Notes: generated from the letters alone by a model not told the origin. A stretch of DNA of 64,000 nt from Streptomyces sp. NBC_00659 (GCF_036226925.1 NZ_CP109031.1:744001-808000), one strand, 5' to 3'; positions 6,967-15,334 are shown, counted from the first letter of the stretch. Numbers and translations are program-made.

Positions 6967-7878
6967 ATGGTGCGCCGCGTCCTCGCCCTCACCTCCGGCC
7001 GGATCGCCCTGGCCGTCCTCACCGTGATCGCCGTGCTCGCCGTGTTCGGGCCGCTGCTCGCTCCGCAGAGCCCCCTGGCGACCAGTGACCATCCGCTCGC
7101 CGCCGCCTCCGGCGCCCACTGGCTGGGGACCGACTACCTCGGCCGTGACGTGCTGAGCCGGCTCCTCGACGGTTCCCGCGTCAGCGTCCTCGGCTCGCTG
7201 GAGGTCGCGTTCACGGCCCTGGCCATCGGCGCCGTCCCCGGGATCCTGTCGGTCCATCTCGGCCGGGTCTTCGAATGGGTCACCCTCCGGCTCGCCGACA
7301 CGCTGGTCGCCCTGCCGTTCCTGCTGTTCGCCGTCGCCGTGGTCGCCCTGCTCGGCAACGGTCTCACCCAGGCGATGCTGGTCACCGGCGCGCTGGTGTC
7401 CCCGCTGTTCTACCGCGTGGCCCGCGCCGCCACCCTGGCCGTCGCCCGCTCGCCGTACGTGGAGGCCGCGATCATCGCGGGCGCCTCGACCGGCTGGATC
7501 GTACGCCGTCACATCTGGGGCAAGGTGCTTCCGCCGATCGCGGTCGCGCTCGCGCAGACGGTCGGGGTCGGCTTCGTCATCGTGTCGAGCCTGACCTTCC
7601 TCGGGATCGGGGTCCAGCCTCCCGCACCCACCTGGGGCGGCCTGCTCGCCTCGGATCTGGGCTACCTCAGCCATCAGCCGTGGGCACCGCTCGCCCCCGC
7701 CCTGCTGATCATGGTGACCGTCTGGGCCTGCAACCTCCTCGCCGACGCCGTCCGCGACGTCTCCGGCGAGGCGGGCCGCACGCCGGCCGCCGGCCGCGGC
7801 GCACGCGCCGGCCGTCGCACCGACCGCCGCCGCACCGAGTCCGACCCCGCTCCCGCTCCCGCAGGAGGTGCGCGATGA
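6967..7878 (+). CDS. ABC transporter permease, DppC type
   Basis: Second permease of the importer, 303 residues. It begins with a hydrophobic helix (about residues 11-30) and the DppC signature LGTDYLGRDVLSRLLDGSR, where DppC proteins interact with the partner permease. About five more helices follow, with an EAA loop near residue 165 (SPYVEAAIIAGASTGWIVRRH). The ATG at 6967 was preferred because a GGGGGG ribosome site lies 8 bases upstream. A GTG at 6961 overlapping the upstream stop is an alternative. The C-terminal 35 residues are Arg/Pro/Ala-rich and not part of the fold. The stop overlaps the next gene (ATGA). Confidence 0.9.
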   Translation: MVRRVLALTSGRIALAVLTVIAVLAVFGPLLAPQSPLATSDHPLAAASGAHWLGTDYLGRDVLSRLLDGSRVSVLGSLEVAFTALAIGAVPGILSVHLGRVFEWVTLRLADTLVALPFLLFAVAVVALLGNGLTQAMLVTGALVSPLFYRVARAATLAVARSPYVEAAIIAGASTGWIVRRHIWGKVLPPIAVALAQTVGVGFVIVSSLTFLGIGVQPPAPTWGGLLASDLGYLSHQPWAPLAPALLIMVTVWACNLLADAVRDVSGEAGRTPAAGRGARAGRRTDRRRTESDPAPAPAGGAR

Positions 7879-8777
7879 CCACCCTGTCCGAGAAGCTCCC
7901 CGCCCGGGCCGAGACGACCGGGAAAGCCACCGGACCCGGACCCGGAGAGCCGGCCCGGTCTCCGTCCCCGGTGCTGGCCGTGCGCGATGTGCGCATCGGC
8001 GACCCGGCCACCGGCCGGGAGATCGTGCACGGCGTGAGTTTCGCGCTCACGCCCGGCCGTGCCGTCGGCATCGTCGGCGAGTCCGGCAGCGGAAAGACCC
8101 TCACCTGCCGTGCCGCGCTGGGCATCCTGCCCGCCCCCTTCGAGATCACCGGCGGCTCGGTGGAGATCGACGGCAGCGACATCGCCGGCCTGTCCCCGGC
8201 CCGGTGGACGGACCTGCGGGGCGCGACGATCAGCGCGGTCTTCCAGGACCCGGCGTCCTATCTCAACCCCTCGATCCGGGTCGGGGCGCAGATCGCCGAG
8301 GTCGTCCGGGTCAAGAAGGGACTGAAGCGGCGCGCGGCCCGCCGCCGGGCGGTCGAACTGCTGCGGTCCGTCCACCTGCGGGACCCGGAACTCGTCAGCG
8401 CCCAGTACCCCCACGAGCTGTCCGGCGGCATGCTCCAGCGGGTCCTCATCGCCGTGGCCATCGCCGCGGGACCGCGGATCCTCGTCGCCGACGAGGCCAC
8501 CACCGCGCTCGACGTCACCGTCCAGGCCGAGATCCTCGACCTGCTCGCCGATCTGCGCGAGCGGACCGGACTGGCCCTCGTCGTGGTCTCCCACGACCTC
8601 GCCGTCGTCGCCCAGCTGTGCGACGAAGTCCTCGTCATGCGCCACGGCGAGGTGGTCGAACAGGGCCCGACCGAGGACGTGCTCCACCGTCCGCGGCACG
8701 AATACACCCGGCTGCTGATCGCCGAACACCAGCAGTACGGCCTGGAGAAGTTCCTCGCGCCCGAGGAGGACGCATGA
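7875..8777 (+). CDS. ABC transporter ATP-binding protein, DppD type
   Basis: ATPase of the importer, 300 residues. Walker A is GESGSGKT (about residues 70-77), the Q-loop is VFQDPASYLNPS, the signature is LSGGM, Walker B is ILVADEATTALD and the switch His is in VVSHDLAV. The C-terminal extension EYTRLLIAEHQ matches the oligopeptide/dipeptide transporter C-terminal region. The common iron-sulfur cluster Cys residues of some DppD proteins are not evident. It is translationally coupled to both neighbours through ATGA overlaps and would pair with the DppF-type protein as a heterodimer under the two permeases. Confidence 0.92.
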   Translation: MTTLSEKLPARAETTGKATGPGPGEPARSPSPVLAVRDVRIGDPATGREIVHGVSFALTPGRAVGIVGESGSGKTLTCRAALGILPAPFEITGGSVEIDGSDIAGLSPARWTDLRGATISAVFQDPASYLNPSIRVGAQIAEVVRVKKGLKRRAARRRAVELLRSVHLRDPELVSAQYPHELSGGMLQRVLIAVAIAAGPRILVADEATTALDVTVQAEILDLLADLRERTGLALVVVSHDLAVVAQLCDEVLVMRHGEVVEQGPTEDVLHRPRHEYTRLLIAEHQQYGLEKFLAPEEDA

Positions 8778-9790
8778 GCACCGAGACCGCGAGGACCGAA
8801 GCCGCGGACACCGAGACCGTGAACACCGGAACCGCGGACGCCCAGGCCGTGAACACCGGAGCCACGGACATCCGGGCCGTGAACACCGAGACCGTGAAAC
8901 CCGGAGCCACGGACGCCCGGGCCGTGAGCACCGGCCCGGCCGCAGGGGCCACCGCCTCCGGGGAGCCGACGCGGCCCGTCCTGGAGGTCACCGACCTCGA
9001 AGTGCGCTACGGACCGCGCCGGCGGCGCCGGCACGCGCTGCGCGGTGTCTCGCTGCGCGTCGTGCCGGGCGAGACCGTCGGGATCATCGGCGAGACGGGC
9101 TCGGGCAAGTCCACCCTGGCGCGGGCCGTGCTCGGCCTGGTGCGCCCCTCCGCGGGGTCCGTCGTCGTCGACGGTGAGGACGTGACGGCCTACGGCGGGC
9201 GCCGGTGGCGCGCGCTGCGCCGCCGCGGTCTGGTCCAGTACGTCTTCCAGGACCCGCTGCGCAGCCTCGACCCGGACCTCACGATCGAAGCCTCCCTGGC
9301 CGAGCCGCTGCTCGTCCGGGGTGTGTCCCGCGACGAGGCCGCGCGCCGGGTCCGCGCGTTCCTCGCCCGCGTCCAGCTGTCCGAGGACCTGCTCGACCGG
9401 CTGCCCGGCGAGCTCTCCGGCGGGCAGCGCCAACGCGTCGCCGTGGCACGGGCGTTGGTCACCGAACCGCGTCTTGTCATCCTCGACGAGCCGGTCAGCG
9501 CCCTGGACTCCGCCAACCGGGTCCAGATCCTGCGGATCCTCCAGGAACTCCGCGACGAGGGTGTGGCCCTCGTCTTCATCTCCCACGACCTCGGTTCCGT
9601 CGCCGGGATCGCCGACCGCATCGCCGTGCTGTACCAGGGCGAGCTGGTCGAGACCGGCGCCGCCCGCGATGTCATCGGCCGGCCCCGGCACCCGTACACC
9701 CGCCTGCTGGTCCGCTCCGCGCCCACGCTGCACTCGGCCCCGGCCGACCGGGCCGAACGCGCCGCCCTGCGCGCCCTGCTGAACGTCTGA
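8774..9790 (+). CDS. ABC transporter ATP-binding protein, DppF type, with repeat extension
   Basis: Second ATPase, 338 residues. Walker A GETGSGKS, Q-loop YVFQDPLRSLDP, signature LSGGQRQRV, Walker B LVILDEPVSALD and H-loop FISHDLGS are all intact. Unlike most DppF proteins it begins with about 65 extra residues, rich in Thr, Ala, Asn and Asp, built from a ten-residue repeat (VNTGxxDxxA). The conserved domain only starts near residue 68 (PVLEVTDLEVRYG). The extension has no predicted membrane or signal character and its role is unknown. The start codon overlaps the upstream stop. It is the last transporter gene before the monooxygenases. Confidence 0.9.
   Translation: MSTETARTEAADTETVNTGTADAQAVNTGATDIRAVNTETVKPGATDARAVSTGPAAGATASGEPTRPVLEVTDLEVRYGPRRRRRHALRGVSLRVVPGETVGIIGETGSGKSTLARAVLGLVRPSAGSVVVDGEDVTAYGGRRWRALRRRGLVQYVFQDPLRSLDPDLTIEASLAEPLLVRGVSRDEAARRVRAFLARVQLSEDLLDRLPGELSGGQRQRVAVARALVTEPRLVILDEPVSALDSANRVQILRILQELRDEGVALVFISHDLGSVAGIADRIAVLYQGELVETGAARDVIGRPRHPYTRLLVRSAPTLHSAPADRAERAALRALLNV
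8819..8935 (+). repeat. 30-bp in-frame tandem repeat in the DppF-type gene
   Basis: Two adjacent 30-base units (8819-8848 and 8849-8878), each starting GTGAACACCGG, are followed by a 45-base expanded unit (8879-8923) and a partial unit starting GTGAGCACCGG. They encode VNTGTADAQA, VNTGATDIRA, VNTETVKPGATDARA and VSTGP. Unit lengths are multiples of three, so copy changes keep the frame. Confidence 0.8.
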
Positions 9791-9817
9791 ACCCCACCAG
9801 AGACAGGAAGAAACGCC

Positions 9818-11158
9818 ATGCCCCGCACCATCCATCTCGCCCTGCACCCCTACGGCGTCGGCGGTCCCGGCCAGCACGGTCTGTGGAAGGACCCGCGCGT
9901 GGCGAAGAACGCCAGCATCGACATCAACTACTACATCCGGCTGGCGAAGGCGGCCGAACACGCCCTCTTCGACGCGCTGTTCATCGTCGACAGCCAGTTC
10001 ATCAACGCCACCTATCCGGCGCACTACCTCAACCGCCTGGAACCGCTGACCCTGTTGTCCGCGGTCGCGACCCACACCCGGCACATCGGCCTGGTGGGCA
10101 CGGCGAGTTCGACGTACAACTCGCCGTTCAACCTGGCCCGCCGGTTCGCCTCCCTCGACCACATCAGCGGCGGCCGGGCCGGCTGGAACGTCGTCACCAG
10201 TTTCGACACCGGTACGTCCCGGAACTTCGGGCTCGACGAACACCTCGACTACACCACCCGCTACGGCCGCGCCCTGGAGTTCGTCCGGGTCGCCCGCGGC
10301 CTGTGGGACTCCTACGAGGACGACGCCTTCCCGGCCGACGTGGACCGGGGCCTCTTCCTCGACCCGGCCAAGCTGCACGCGCTCGACCACGAGGGCGAGC
10401 ACTTCAAGGTGGCGGGACCGCTCAACCTCTCCCGCTCCGCGCAGGGCCAGCCGGTCATCTTCCAGGCCGGGGTCTCCGAGGAGGGCCGCGACCTGGCCGC
10501 TCAGGTCGCCGAAGGCATCTACGCACCGGGCGGCACCCTCCAGCAGGCCCAGGAGTACTACGCCGACATCAAGAAGCGCACCGCTTCCTACAACCGGAAC
10601 CCCGACCACATCAAGATCTTCATCCACGGGAGTCCTGTCGTCGCCGCCACCGACGAGGCGGCCCGGCGCCGCGAACGGGAGATCTTCGAGGAGGACAACG
10701 ACTTCGACCGCAACCTCGCCCTGCTCGGCCGCTCCTTCGGTGCCTACGACTTCAGCGCGCACGACCTGGACGCGCCGTTCCCCGACGTCGCGCACCTCGC
10801 GGAGAAGGGCGGCCGCACCGGAGCGTCCGCCCTCATCGAACGGGCCCGGACCGAGGGCCTGACCCTGCGTCAAGTCGCCGAGCTGGTCAATCAGTTCCGC
10901 GGCTCGCCGTTCGTCGGTGCCCCGGAGACCGTCGCCGACACCGTGGAGAAGTGGTTCGACGCCGGCACCTTCGACGGCATCAACCTCGCCTTCCGCACCG
11001 AGGACGAACTGGACCTGTTCGTCGACGGTGTCGTCCCGATCCTCCAGAAGCGCGGACTGTTCCGTACCGAGTACGCGGCCGACACCCTGCGCGGCAACCT
11101 GGGCCTGCCCGTCCCGGCCAACCGCCACACCCGCGAGCCGCAGCTCGTGAGCGACTGA
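9818..11158 (+). CDS. LLM class flavin-dependent monooxygenase, NtaA/SnaA/DszA family
   Basis: Luciferase-fold (TIM-barrel) monooxygenase of 446 residues, the typical length of the NtaA/SnaA/SoxA(DszA) subfamily. The subfamily block LDHISGGRAGWNVVTS is present near residues 115-130, followed by the FMN-phosphate and C-terminal regions (FVGAPETVADTVEKWF). These enzymes use reduced FMN from a separate reductase and oxygen to cleave C-S or C-N bonds, for example in dibenzothiophene sulfone, methanesulfonate-related compounds or nitrilotriacetate. The FMN reductase is encoded at the end of this operon. The gene starts 28 bases after the ATPase gene with a GAGACAGGAAG ribosome site. Confidence 0.88.
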   Translation: MPRTIHLALHPYGVGGPGQHGLWKDPRVAKNASIDINYYIRLAKAAEHALFDALFIVDSQFINATYPAHYLNRLEPLTLLSAVATHTRHIGLVGTASSTYNSPFNLARRFASLDHISGGRAGWNVVTSFDTGTSRNFGLDEHLDYTTRYGRALEFVRVARGLWDSYEDDAFPADVDRGLFLDPAKLHALDHEGEHFKVAGPLNLSRSAQGQPVIFQAGVSEEGRDLAAQVAEGIYAPGGTLQQAQEYYADIKKRTASYNRNPDHIKIFIHGSPVVAATDEAARRREREIFEEDNDFDRNLALLGRSFGAYDFSAHDLDAPFPDVAHLAEKGGRTGASALIERARTEGLTLRQVAELVNQFRGSPFVGAPETVADTVEKWFDAGTFDGINLAFRTEDELDLFVDGVVPILQKRGLFRTEYAADTLRGNLGLPVPANRHTREPQLVSD

Positions 11159-11170
11159 GATTCGCGCCGC

Positions 11171-11212
11171 GACCGGCCGGTGGACCACGCCTTCGCCTCC
11201 ACCGGCCGGGTC
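11171..11212 (+). other. Intra-operon inverted repeat
   Basis: A 12-base stem, CCGGCCGGTGGA (11173-11184) with TCCACCGGCCGG (11198-11209), spans the gap between the two plus-strand LLM genes. With no U-run behind it, it more likely stabilises or processes the mRNA, or lowers read-through, than ends transcription fully. Confidence 0.55.
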
Positions 11213-11275
11213 CACCGGCTCGCTCACCCGACAACCGGCCGGCACGGCGGCCCGACACCGAAAGGCCGACACCCC

Positions 11276-12310
11276 ATGACGAGCGAGCGACCACGTTTCA
11301 GGCTCGGCTTCCTCACCCACGTCCAGGGACGCGATCCCGACATCGCCCGCACCTACCGCAACGCGCAGGAACTGTTCACCGTGGCGGACGAACTCGGCTT
11401 CGACGTCGGCTGGGTCGCCCAGCACCACGTCTCCCTCGGGGGCGGCGGACTGTCCTCGCCCTGGACCTTCCTCGCCCACGCGGCCGCGCGGACCACCCGG
11501 ATCCGGCTGGGCACCGCCGTCACCGTCCTCCCGCTGGAGGATCCGGTCCGGCTCGCTGAGGACATCGCCACCGTCGACGCCCTCAGCGGTGGCCGGGTCG
11601 AGATCGGCGTGGGCAGCGGATCGAGCGCCCTGGAGTACGCCGCGTTCGGCAAGGACGCCGACCGCAAGCGCGAACTGACCAGCGAGAACCTCGACGTCCT
11701 GCGCCGGGCCCTGGCCCACGACGACGTGGGTACACCCGGCTTCCGCATCCAGCCCCGCCCCGGCGACTTCGGCCGCCGCTTCTGGCAGGGCGTCTTCAGC
11801 GCGCAGGGTGCCGAGTACGCCGCGCGCAGCGGCTCGAACCTGCTGCTCAACCGGGCGGCCTACGGGTTCGACGCCCCCACCGACGAGGTGCAACGCCCCT
11901 GGGCCGACGCCTTCCTCGCCGCCTGGGACCAGCCTCACCGCCCGCGCATCGGCCTGTCCCGCTTCGTCTTCCCGGCCAAGGACCGGCGCACGGCGCTCCG
12001 CGCGATCGGCGACGACGTGCACCGGGCGGCACTGCGCATGGCCGAGAGCGGCGCGTTCCCGGAGGGCCTCGGCCCGGACGAGGCGCTGCGCCGCTTCCAC
12101 GCCTTCTACGGCCATCCCGACGACATCGTCGAGGCCCTGGGCCGCGAGAAGGTCCTGCCCGTCGCGACCGACCTGATCACCCAGTTCAACCCCGCCGTCC
12201 CCGACCACGACGCCTCCGTCCGTGCCCTCGAACTCATCGCGACCGAGGTGGCACCCGCGCTGGGCTGGAAGCCCGCGCACACGGACGAGCCCGCACCCGC
12301 AGGAGTATGA
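11276..12310 (+). CDS. LLM class flavin-dependent oxidoreductase
   Basis: Luciferase-like TIM-barrel enzyme of 344 residues. Bacterial-luciferase features include the early strand FRLGFLTHVQ, DVGWVAQHHV, LGTAVTVLPLEDPVRLAEDI and VDALSGGRVEIGVGSGSS. It resembles the group of putative FMN-dependent luciferase-like monooxygenases that sit in operons with peptide-type ABC transporters. It is a different subfamily from the 446-residue enzyme upstream, so the two probably act on different substrates or successive steps. The start is the ATG at 11276. The upstream extension runs through the hairpin region. The gene ends one base before the hydrolase ATG. Confidence 0.85.
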   Translation: MTSERPRFRLGFLTHVQGRDPDIARTYRNAQELFTVADELGFDVGWVAQHHVSLGGGGLSSPWTFLAHAAARTTRIRLGTAVTVLPLEDPVRLAEDIATVDALSGGRVEIGVGSGSSALEYAAFGKDADRKRELTSENLDVLRRALAHDDVGTPGFRIQPRPGDFGRRFWQGVFSAQGAEYAARSGSNLLLNRAAYGFDAPTDEVQRPWADAFLAAWDQPHRPRIGLSRFVFPAKDRRTALRAIGDDVHRAALRMAESGAFPEGLGPDEALRRFHAFYGHPDDIVEALGREKVLPVATDLITQFNPAVPDHDASVRALELIATEVAPALGWKPAHTDEPAPAGV

Positions 12311-12311
12311 G

Positions 12312-13091
12312 ATGACCCAGTACAGCGACCACCACGGGCCCGAGGGGCTCCTCGTCCGCGGCACGATCATCGTGGTGCCCGGTCGCGGCGAGACCCGGGC
12401 GACCTACGCGCGCTTCGGCGGGCGGCTCGCCGCCGACGCCTACCGCGTCCGGGTGATCGACCCCCCGGCCCTCGACGCCGAGGACCCGACCGCGTCCCTG
12501 ACCGGTCTGGCGGCCCGGCTCGCCGAGGCCGTGGAGGGCACCTCCTCGAAGGACGGGGTCGTACGGCCTGTCGTCCTCGTCGGGGCGGACTCGGGGGCCG
12601 CCGCGCTCGCCGCGCTCCTCGGCGGGGCCCAGGCTCCGGCCGCCTGGTGGCCGGACGCCCTCGTCCTCGCCGGCCTTCCCGGCCCGTCCGCGGAGACCGG
12701 CGAGGGCGTCGGGACGTGGGACGACGAGCTCGACGTCCGCACCTCGTGCCCCACTCATCGGGGCAACCTCTCCCAGGACCCCCAGGTACGGCGAGGGTCG
12801 CTCAACGACGCGATACCGGAATCCGTGATCGGCGCGGCCTACGACAGCGAGACACCCGTCCCGACCCTGCTGCTCGTCGGCGACTCCGATCCGCTCGCCG
12901 ACGACGAGGCGCTCGCCCGCCTGGCCAAGTCGCTGCCCCTGGCCCGCCTTTCGGCCGTGCGCGGCGCCCACCACGACGTCCTCAACGACCTCCAGCACCG
13001 CTCGGTGGCGGCCGAGGTCGTCACCTTCCTCGAAGCGCTGCGGGGTGGTGACCCGCGGCCGCTGATCACCGTGCGCTCGAGCGCCTGGTGA
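12312..13091 (+). CDS. Alpha/beta hydrolase with GxDxG nucleophile elbow
   Basis: Alpha/beta-hydrolase fold protein of 259 residues. After the first strands (GTIIVVPGRGETRATY, oxyanion loop) the nucleophile elbow reads VLVGADSGAA. Aligned on the Gly-x-Nu-x-Gly rule, the nucleophile is Asp, not Ser. The acid is probably in LLLVGDSDPLADDE and the His in VRGAHHDVLND. Asp nucleophiles are used by haloalkane dehalogenases and epoxide hydrolases. The neighbouring Ser could also serve if the elbow is shifted by one. Its position between LLM oxygenase and FMN reductase suggests action on an oxygenation substrate or product. No signal peptide is present. Confidence 0.75.
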   Translation: MTQYSDHHGPEGLLVRGTIIVVPGRGETRATYARFGGRLAADAYRVRVIDPPALDAEDPTASLTGLAARLAEAVEGTSSKDGVVRPVVLVGADSGAAALAALLGGAQAPAAWWPDALVLAGLPGPSAETGEGVGTWDDELDVRTSCPTHRGNLSQDPQVRRGSLNDAIPESVIGAAYDSETPVPTLLLVGDSDPLADDEALARLAKSLPLARLSAVRGAHHDVLNDLQHRSVAAEVVTFLEALRGGDPRPLITVRSSAW

Positions 13092-13097
13092 GGGCTC

Positions 13098-13142
13098 GCG
13101 GTGCGGTCGCGGCGGGTGAACTCTCCGCCGCGACCGCACCGC
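13098..13142 (+). other. Perfect 18-bp stem hairpin before the FMN reductase gene
   Basis: GCGGTGCGGTCGCGGCGG (13098-13115) pairs without mismatch with 13125-13142 around a 9-base loop. It lies just after the hydrolase stop and 53 bases before the reductase start. It could be a partial terminator or an mRNA-protecting stem that sets the reductase level apart from the rest of the operon. Confidence 0.65.
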
Positions 13143-13195
13143 CGTCCGCCGCACACCCGCTTCACGTAACCGAATCCCGACCCGGAAGGTCCGCC

Positions 13196-13753
13196 ATGGC
13201 CACGATCGTGTCCGTCTCCGGAAGCCCCTCCCCCACCTCTCGCACCACGCGTCTCCTGCGTCACCTGGACGACCGGCTCCGCCTCCAGGGCCATGAGGTG
13301 ATTCCGCTGGAGGTACGTGCACTTCCCGCCCACGCGCTGCTCGGGGCCGACTTCCAGCACCCCGCGATCATCGAGGCCGCCGCCCTGATCGAGGGGGCGG
13401 ACGGGGTGGTGATCGGCACGCCCGTGTACAAGGCCGCCTACTCGGGCCTGTTGAAGTCGCTGCTCGACCTGCTCCCGCAGTACGCGCTGGCCGGCAAGAC
13501 GGTACTGCCCCTCGCGACCGGCGGCAGCACGGCCCATGTCCTCGCCATCGACTACGCGTTGCGCCCGGTGCTCACTTCCATGGGCGCGTCGCACATCGTG
13601 CCCGGCTGGTTCACCCTCGACAAGGATGTCACCGCCGGCGAGGACGGCACAGCCGTGATCGCGCCCGCCGCGGCCCAGGCGCTGGAGCAGGTGACGGACC
13701 ACTTCTCCGCCGCGCTGGGAGGCCGCACGACCGCCCTCGCCTCGACCGGCTGA
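13196..13753 (+). CDS. ssuE: NADPH-dependent FMN reductase, SsuE type
   Basis: Flavodoxin-like FMN reductase of 185 residues. The phosphate-binding loop VSGSPSPTSRTTRLL, the GADGVVIGTPVYKAAYSGLLK block and PLATGGSTAHVLAIDYALRP are characteristic of SsuE. It reduces FMN with NAD(P)H and hands free FMNH2 to two-component monooxygenases such as SsuD or the LLM enzymes encoded here. It is the only reductase gene among six LLM genes in the window, so it may serve both operons. A GGAAGG ribosome site precedes the ATG. A strong hairpin separates it from the upstream hydrolase. Confidence 0.9.
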   Translation: MATIVSVSGSPSPTSRTTRLLRHLDDRLRLQGHEVIPLEVRALPAHALLGADFQHPAIIEAAALIEGADGVVIGTPVYKAAYSGLLKSLLDLLPQYALAGKTVLPLATGGSTAHVLAIDYALRPVLTSMGASHIVPGWFTLDKDVTAGEDGTAVIAPAAAQALEQVTDHFSAALGGRTTALASTG

Positions 13754-13813
13754 ACCGGACCGCCGGCATCGCCCCGCACCGTGGATGTCAGTCCCCGGTG
13801 CCGGCATGGAGCC

Positions 13814-14179
13814 ATGAAATACATGGTGCTGATGTACGCCGATCCCGCGGCGACCGAAGCGATGACGGCGGAGCAGCGGACCGAGGTGTTCCGCCGGCAC
13901 GAAGCCCTCCACAAGGATCTGGAGGGCTCGGGCGAGCTGCTGAACGGAGCAGGGCCGGCCTATCCGCGGGACACCACGACCCTGCGATGGAACGAGGAAG
14001 GACCGGCCGCGGCCGCCGGGCCGTTCGTGGAAGCCGCCGAACACCTCACCGCCTACTACGTGATCGAGTGCGCGAGCCCCGAGCGGGCGCGCGCCATCGC
14101 CGAGCGCGTACTCGACTTCCACGTGGTGGCGGTCGAGGTGCGGCCGATCCACGACGTGTTCGGCATGGGAGACGGCTGA
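13814..14179 (+). CDS. YCII-related domain protein
   Basis: Small protein of 121 residues with a ferredoxin-like fold of the YCII/DGPF type. The start MKYMVLMYADP and the block GPFVEAAEHLTAYYVIECASPERA are typical of Streptomyces DGPF-domain proteins, often annotated near ECF sigma factors. No catalytic role is established for this type. The stop is directly adjacent to the convergent NADAR gene's stop, with no room for a terminator between them. It may be a tail of the sulfur operon or a separate unit. Confidence 0.8.
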   Translation: MKYMVLMYADPAATEAMTAEQRTEVFRRHEALHKDLEGSGELLNGAGPAYPRDTTTLRWNEEGPAAAAGPFVEAAEHLTAYYVIECASPERARAIAERVLDFHVVAVEVRPIHDVFGMGDG

Positions 14180-15334
14180 TCACACGCTTCCGACGCCGGA
14201 TTCCTCGAACCGGAGCAATTGCTGGGCGGCGAGCTCGGAACGGGTCAGTTCGAGCAGTCGTCCGATCCAGTTTCGCCCTCGGCCGTCGGACACGTCTCGC
14301 CAGAAAGGCGAGTCCGAGAGACCGGTGTAGCTGATCCTGGCATCCTCGGTGGACACGAGGACCCGGCCGAGTGCGGGGTGCTGCGTGAACTTCGCGCGAA
14401 GGAGACCTGCCATGACCGCGAGGCGAACCTCCGGCCAGTCGGTCCTGTGCTTCACCTGACCGCCCAGGTCATGTGCCTCCCGTCCGGAGGCCGCGTCCCG
14501 GATTCTCCTTCTGTCGGCGTCGTCCGCCGCCGCCCATGCCCAATACCCATGCAGAACGGACGCGTAGCATTCGTCGGCGAACACGATCTGCGCCGGGAAG
14601 TCGTTGCGGAGCATGAACAGACCCGGCTCCTCGGGCCAGCCCTGGGGGTAGACGGTCTCGTGGGAGATCAGAGCCGGTCGGCCAGGTCCTGAAGGATCGT
14701 CGGAATGCCGGGCGGCTCGCCGCTCTTTCTCGCTCTGGACTCCCTGATCTCCGGCGTCGAAGTAGTTCAGGACGTCCTGATGCATCTTCGCTGTCACGAC
14801 CGGGCCATCGCCGTCGACGGGCTCACCGATGTCCGTGAGCAGGATCCGCAAGGGTCGGTCCTGACGGTCCATGTCCCCGAGGACATAGATCCGAAGATGC
14901 GGTGGCACCGCCAGGTATGCCGCTCGGAGAAGTGCCCGGTTGGACTCGGCCGGCTCCTGCTGAAAGCGTCGGATCGCATCACGGCACCGTTGCCCGGCAG
15001 TCGGCCGCTCGTTGAGCGCCTCGATGCGGTCGGAGACGTCCAGAAGAAATCCCTCTGGTGTCAGCGGTTCCCCGCGACGGGAGGCCCACTTCGATGGCTC
15101 GTCGGGAAGCGGCGGAGCGTCAGGCCCGGTCACCGCCAGTCGGCCCGTCGCCAGCATCCTCCCGAGGCCGGCCAGGTCTGTGCGTTCTCCACAGGTGATC
15201 GCCCCGTCCGCAAAGACGATCAGGTCGTCGACGTAGTAATCAGCATCTGCCCGATACCGCCGCCAGACGTGGCACCAGGCCCCGTCGATCCTCTCTCCGC
15301 CCACCATCCGATAGGTCGGTCCCCGCCAAGTCAT
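14180..15334 (-). CDS. NADAR domain-containing protein with N-terminal unknown domain
   Basis: A 384-residue protein in two parts. The C-terminal 140 residues fit the NADAR (YbiA-like) fold: conserved FADECYASVLHGYWAWAAAD, then the helix with REAHDLGG, WPEVRLAVMAGLLRAKFTQH and a FWRDVSDGRGRNWIGRLLEL end. NADAR proteins are N-glycosidases acting on riboflavin intermediates or removing ADP-ribose from guanine in DNA. The N-terminal 240 residues are not recognised with certainty. They begin WRGPTYRMVGGERIDG, with a FADGAITCGE motif like that of small domains of unknown function. Codon use looks less GC-biased than in the neighbours, suggesting recent acquisition. It interrupts two sulfur operons. 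The ATG follows a TAGCGT -10 by six bases, so it may be leaderless. Confidence 0.7.
   Translation of the reverse strand: MTWRGPTYRMVGGERIDGAWCHVWRRYRADADYYVDDLIVFADGAITCGERTDLAGLGRMLATGRLAVTGPDAPPLPDEPSKWASRRGEPLTPEGFLLDVSDRIEALNERPTAGQRCRDAIRRFQQEPAESNRALLRAAYLAVPPHLRIYVLGDMDRQDRPLRILLTDIGEPVDGDGPVVTAKMHQDVLNYFDAGDQGVQSEKERRAARHSDDPSGPGRPALISHETVYPQGWPEEPGLFMLRNDFPAQIVFADECYASVLHGYWAWAAADDADRRRIRDAASGREAHDLGGQVKHRTDWPEVRLAVMAGLLRAKFTQHPALGRVLVSTEDARISYTGLSDSPFWRDVSDGRGRNWIGRLLELTRSELAAQQLLRFEESGVGSV

Noticed and set aside
8258..12370. Open minus-strand frame of more than 1300 codons opposite the ATPase and LLM genes
   Set aside because: Shadow frame; its repeats of Gly-Val-His are just the reverse reading of the DppF-type repeat.
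12312..13091. Naming the alpha/beta hydrolase as a haloalkane dehalogenase
   Set aside because: Only the elbow residue suggests it; the halide-binding Trp residues could not be recognised.
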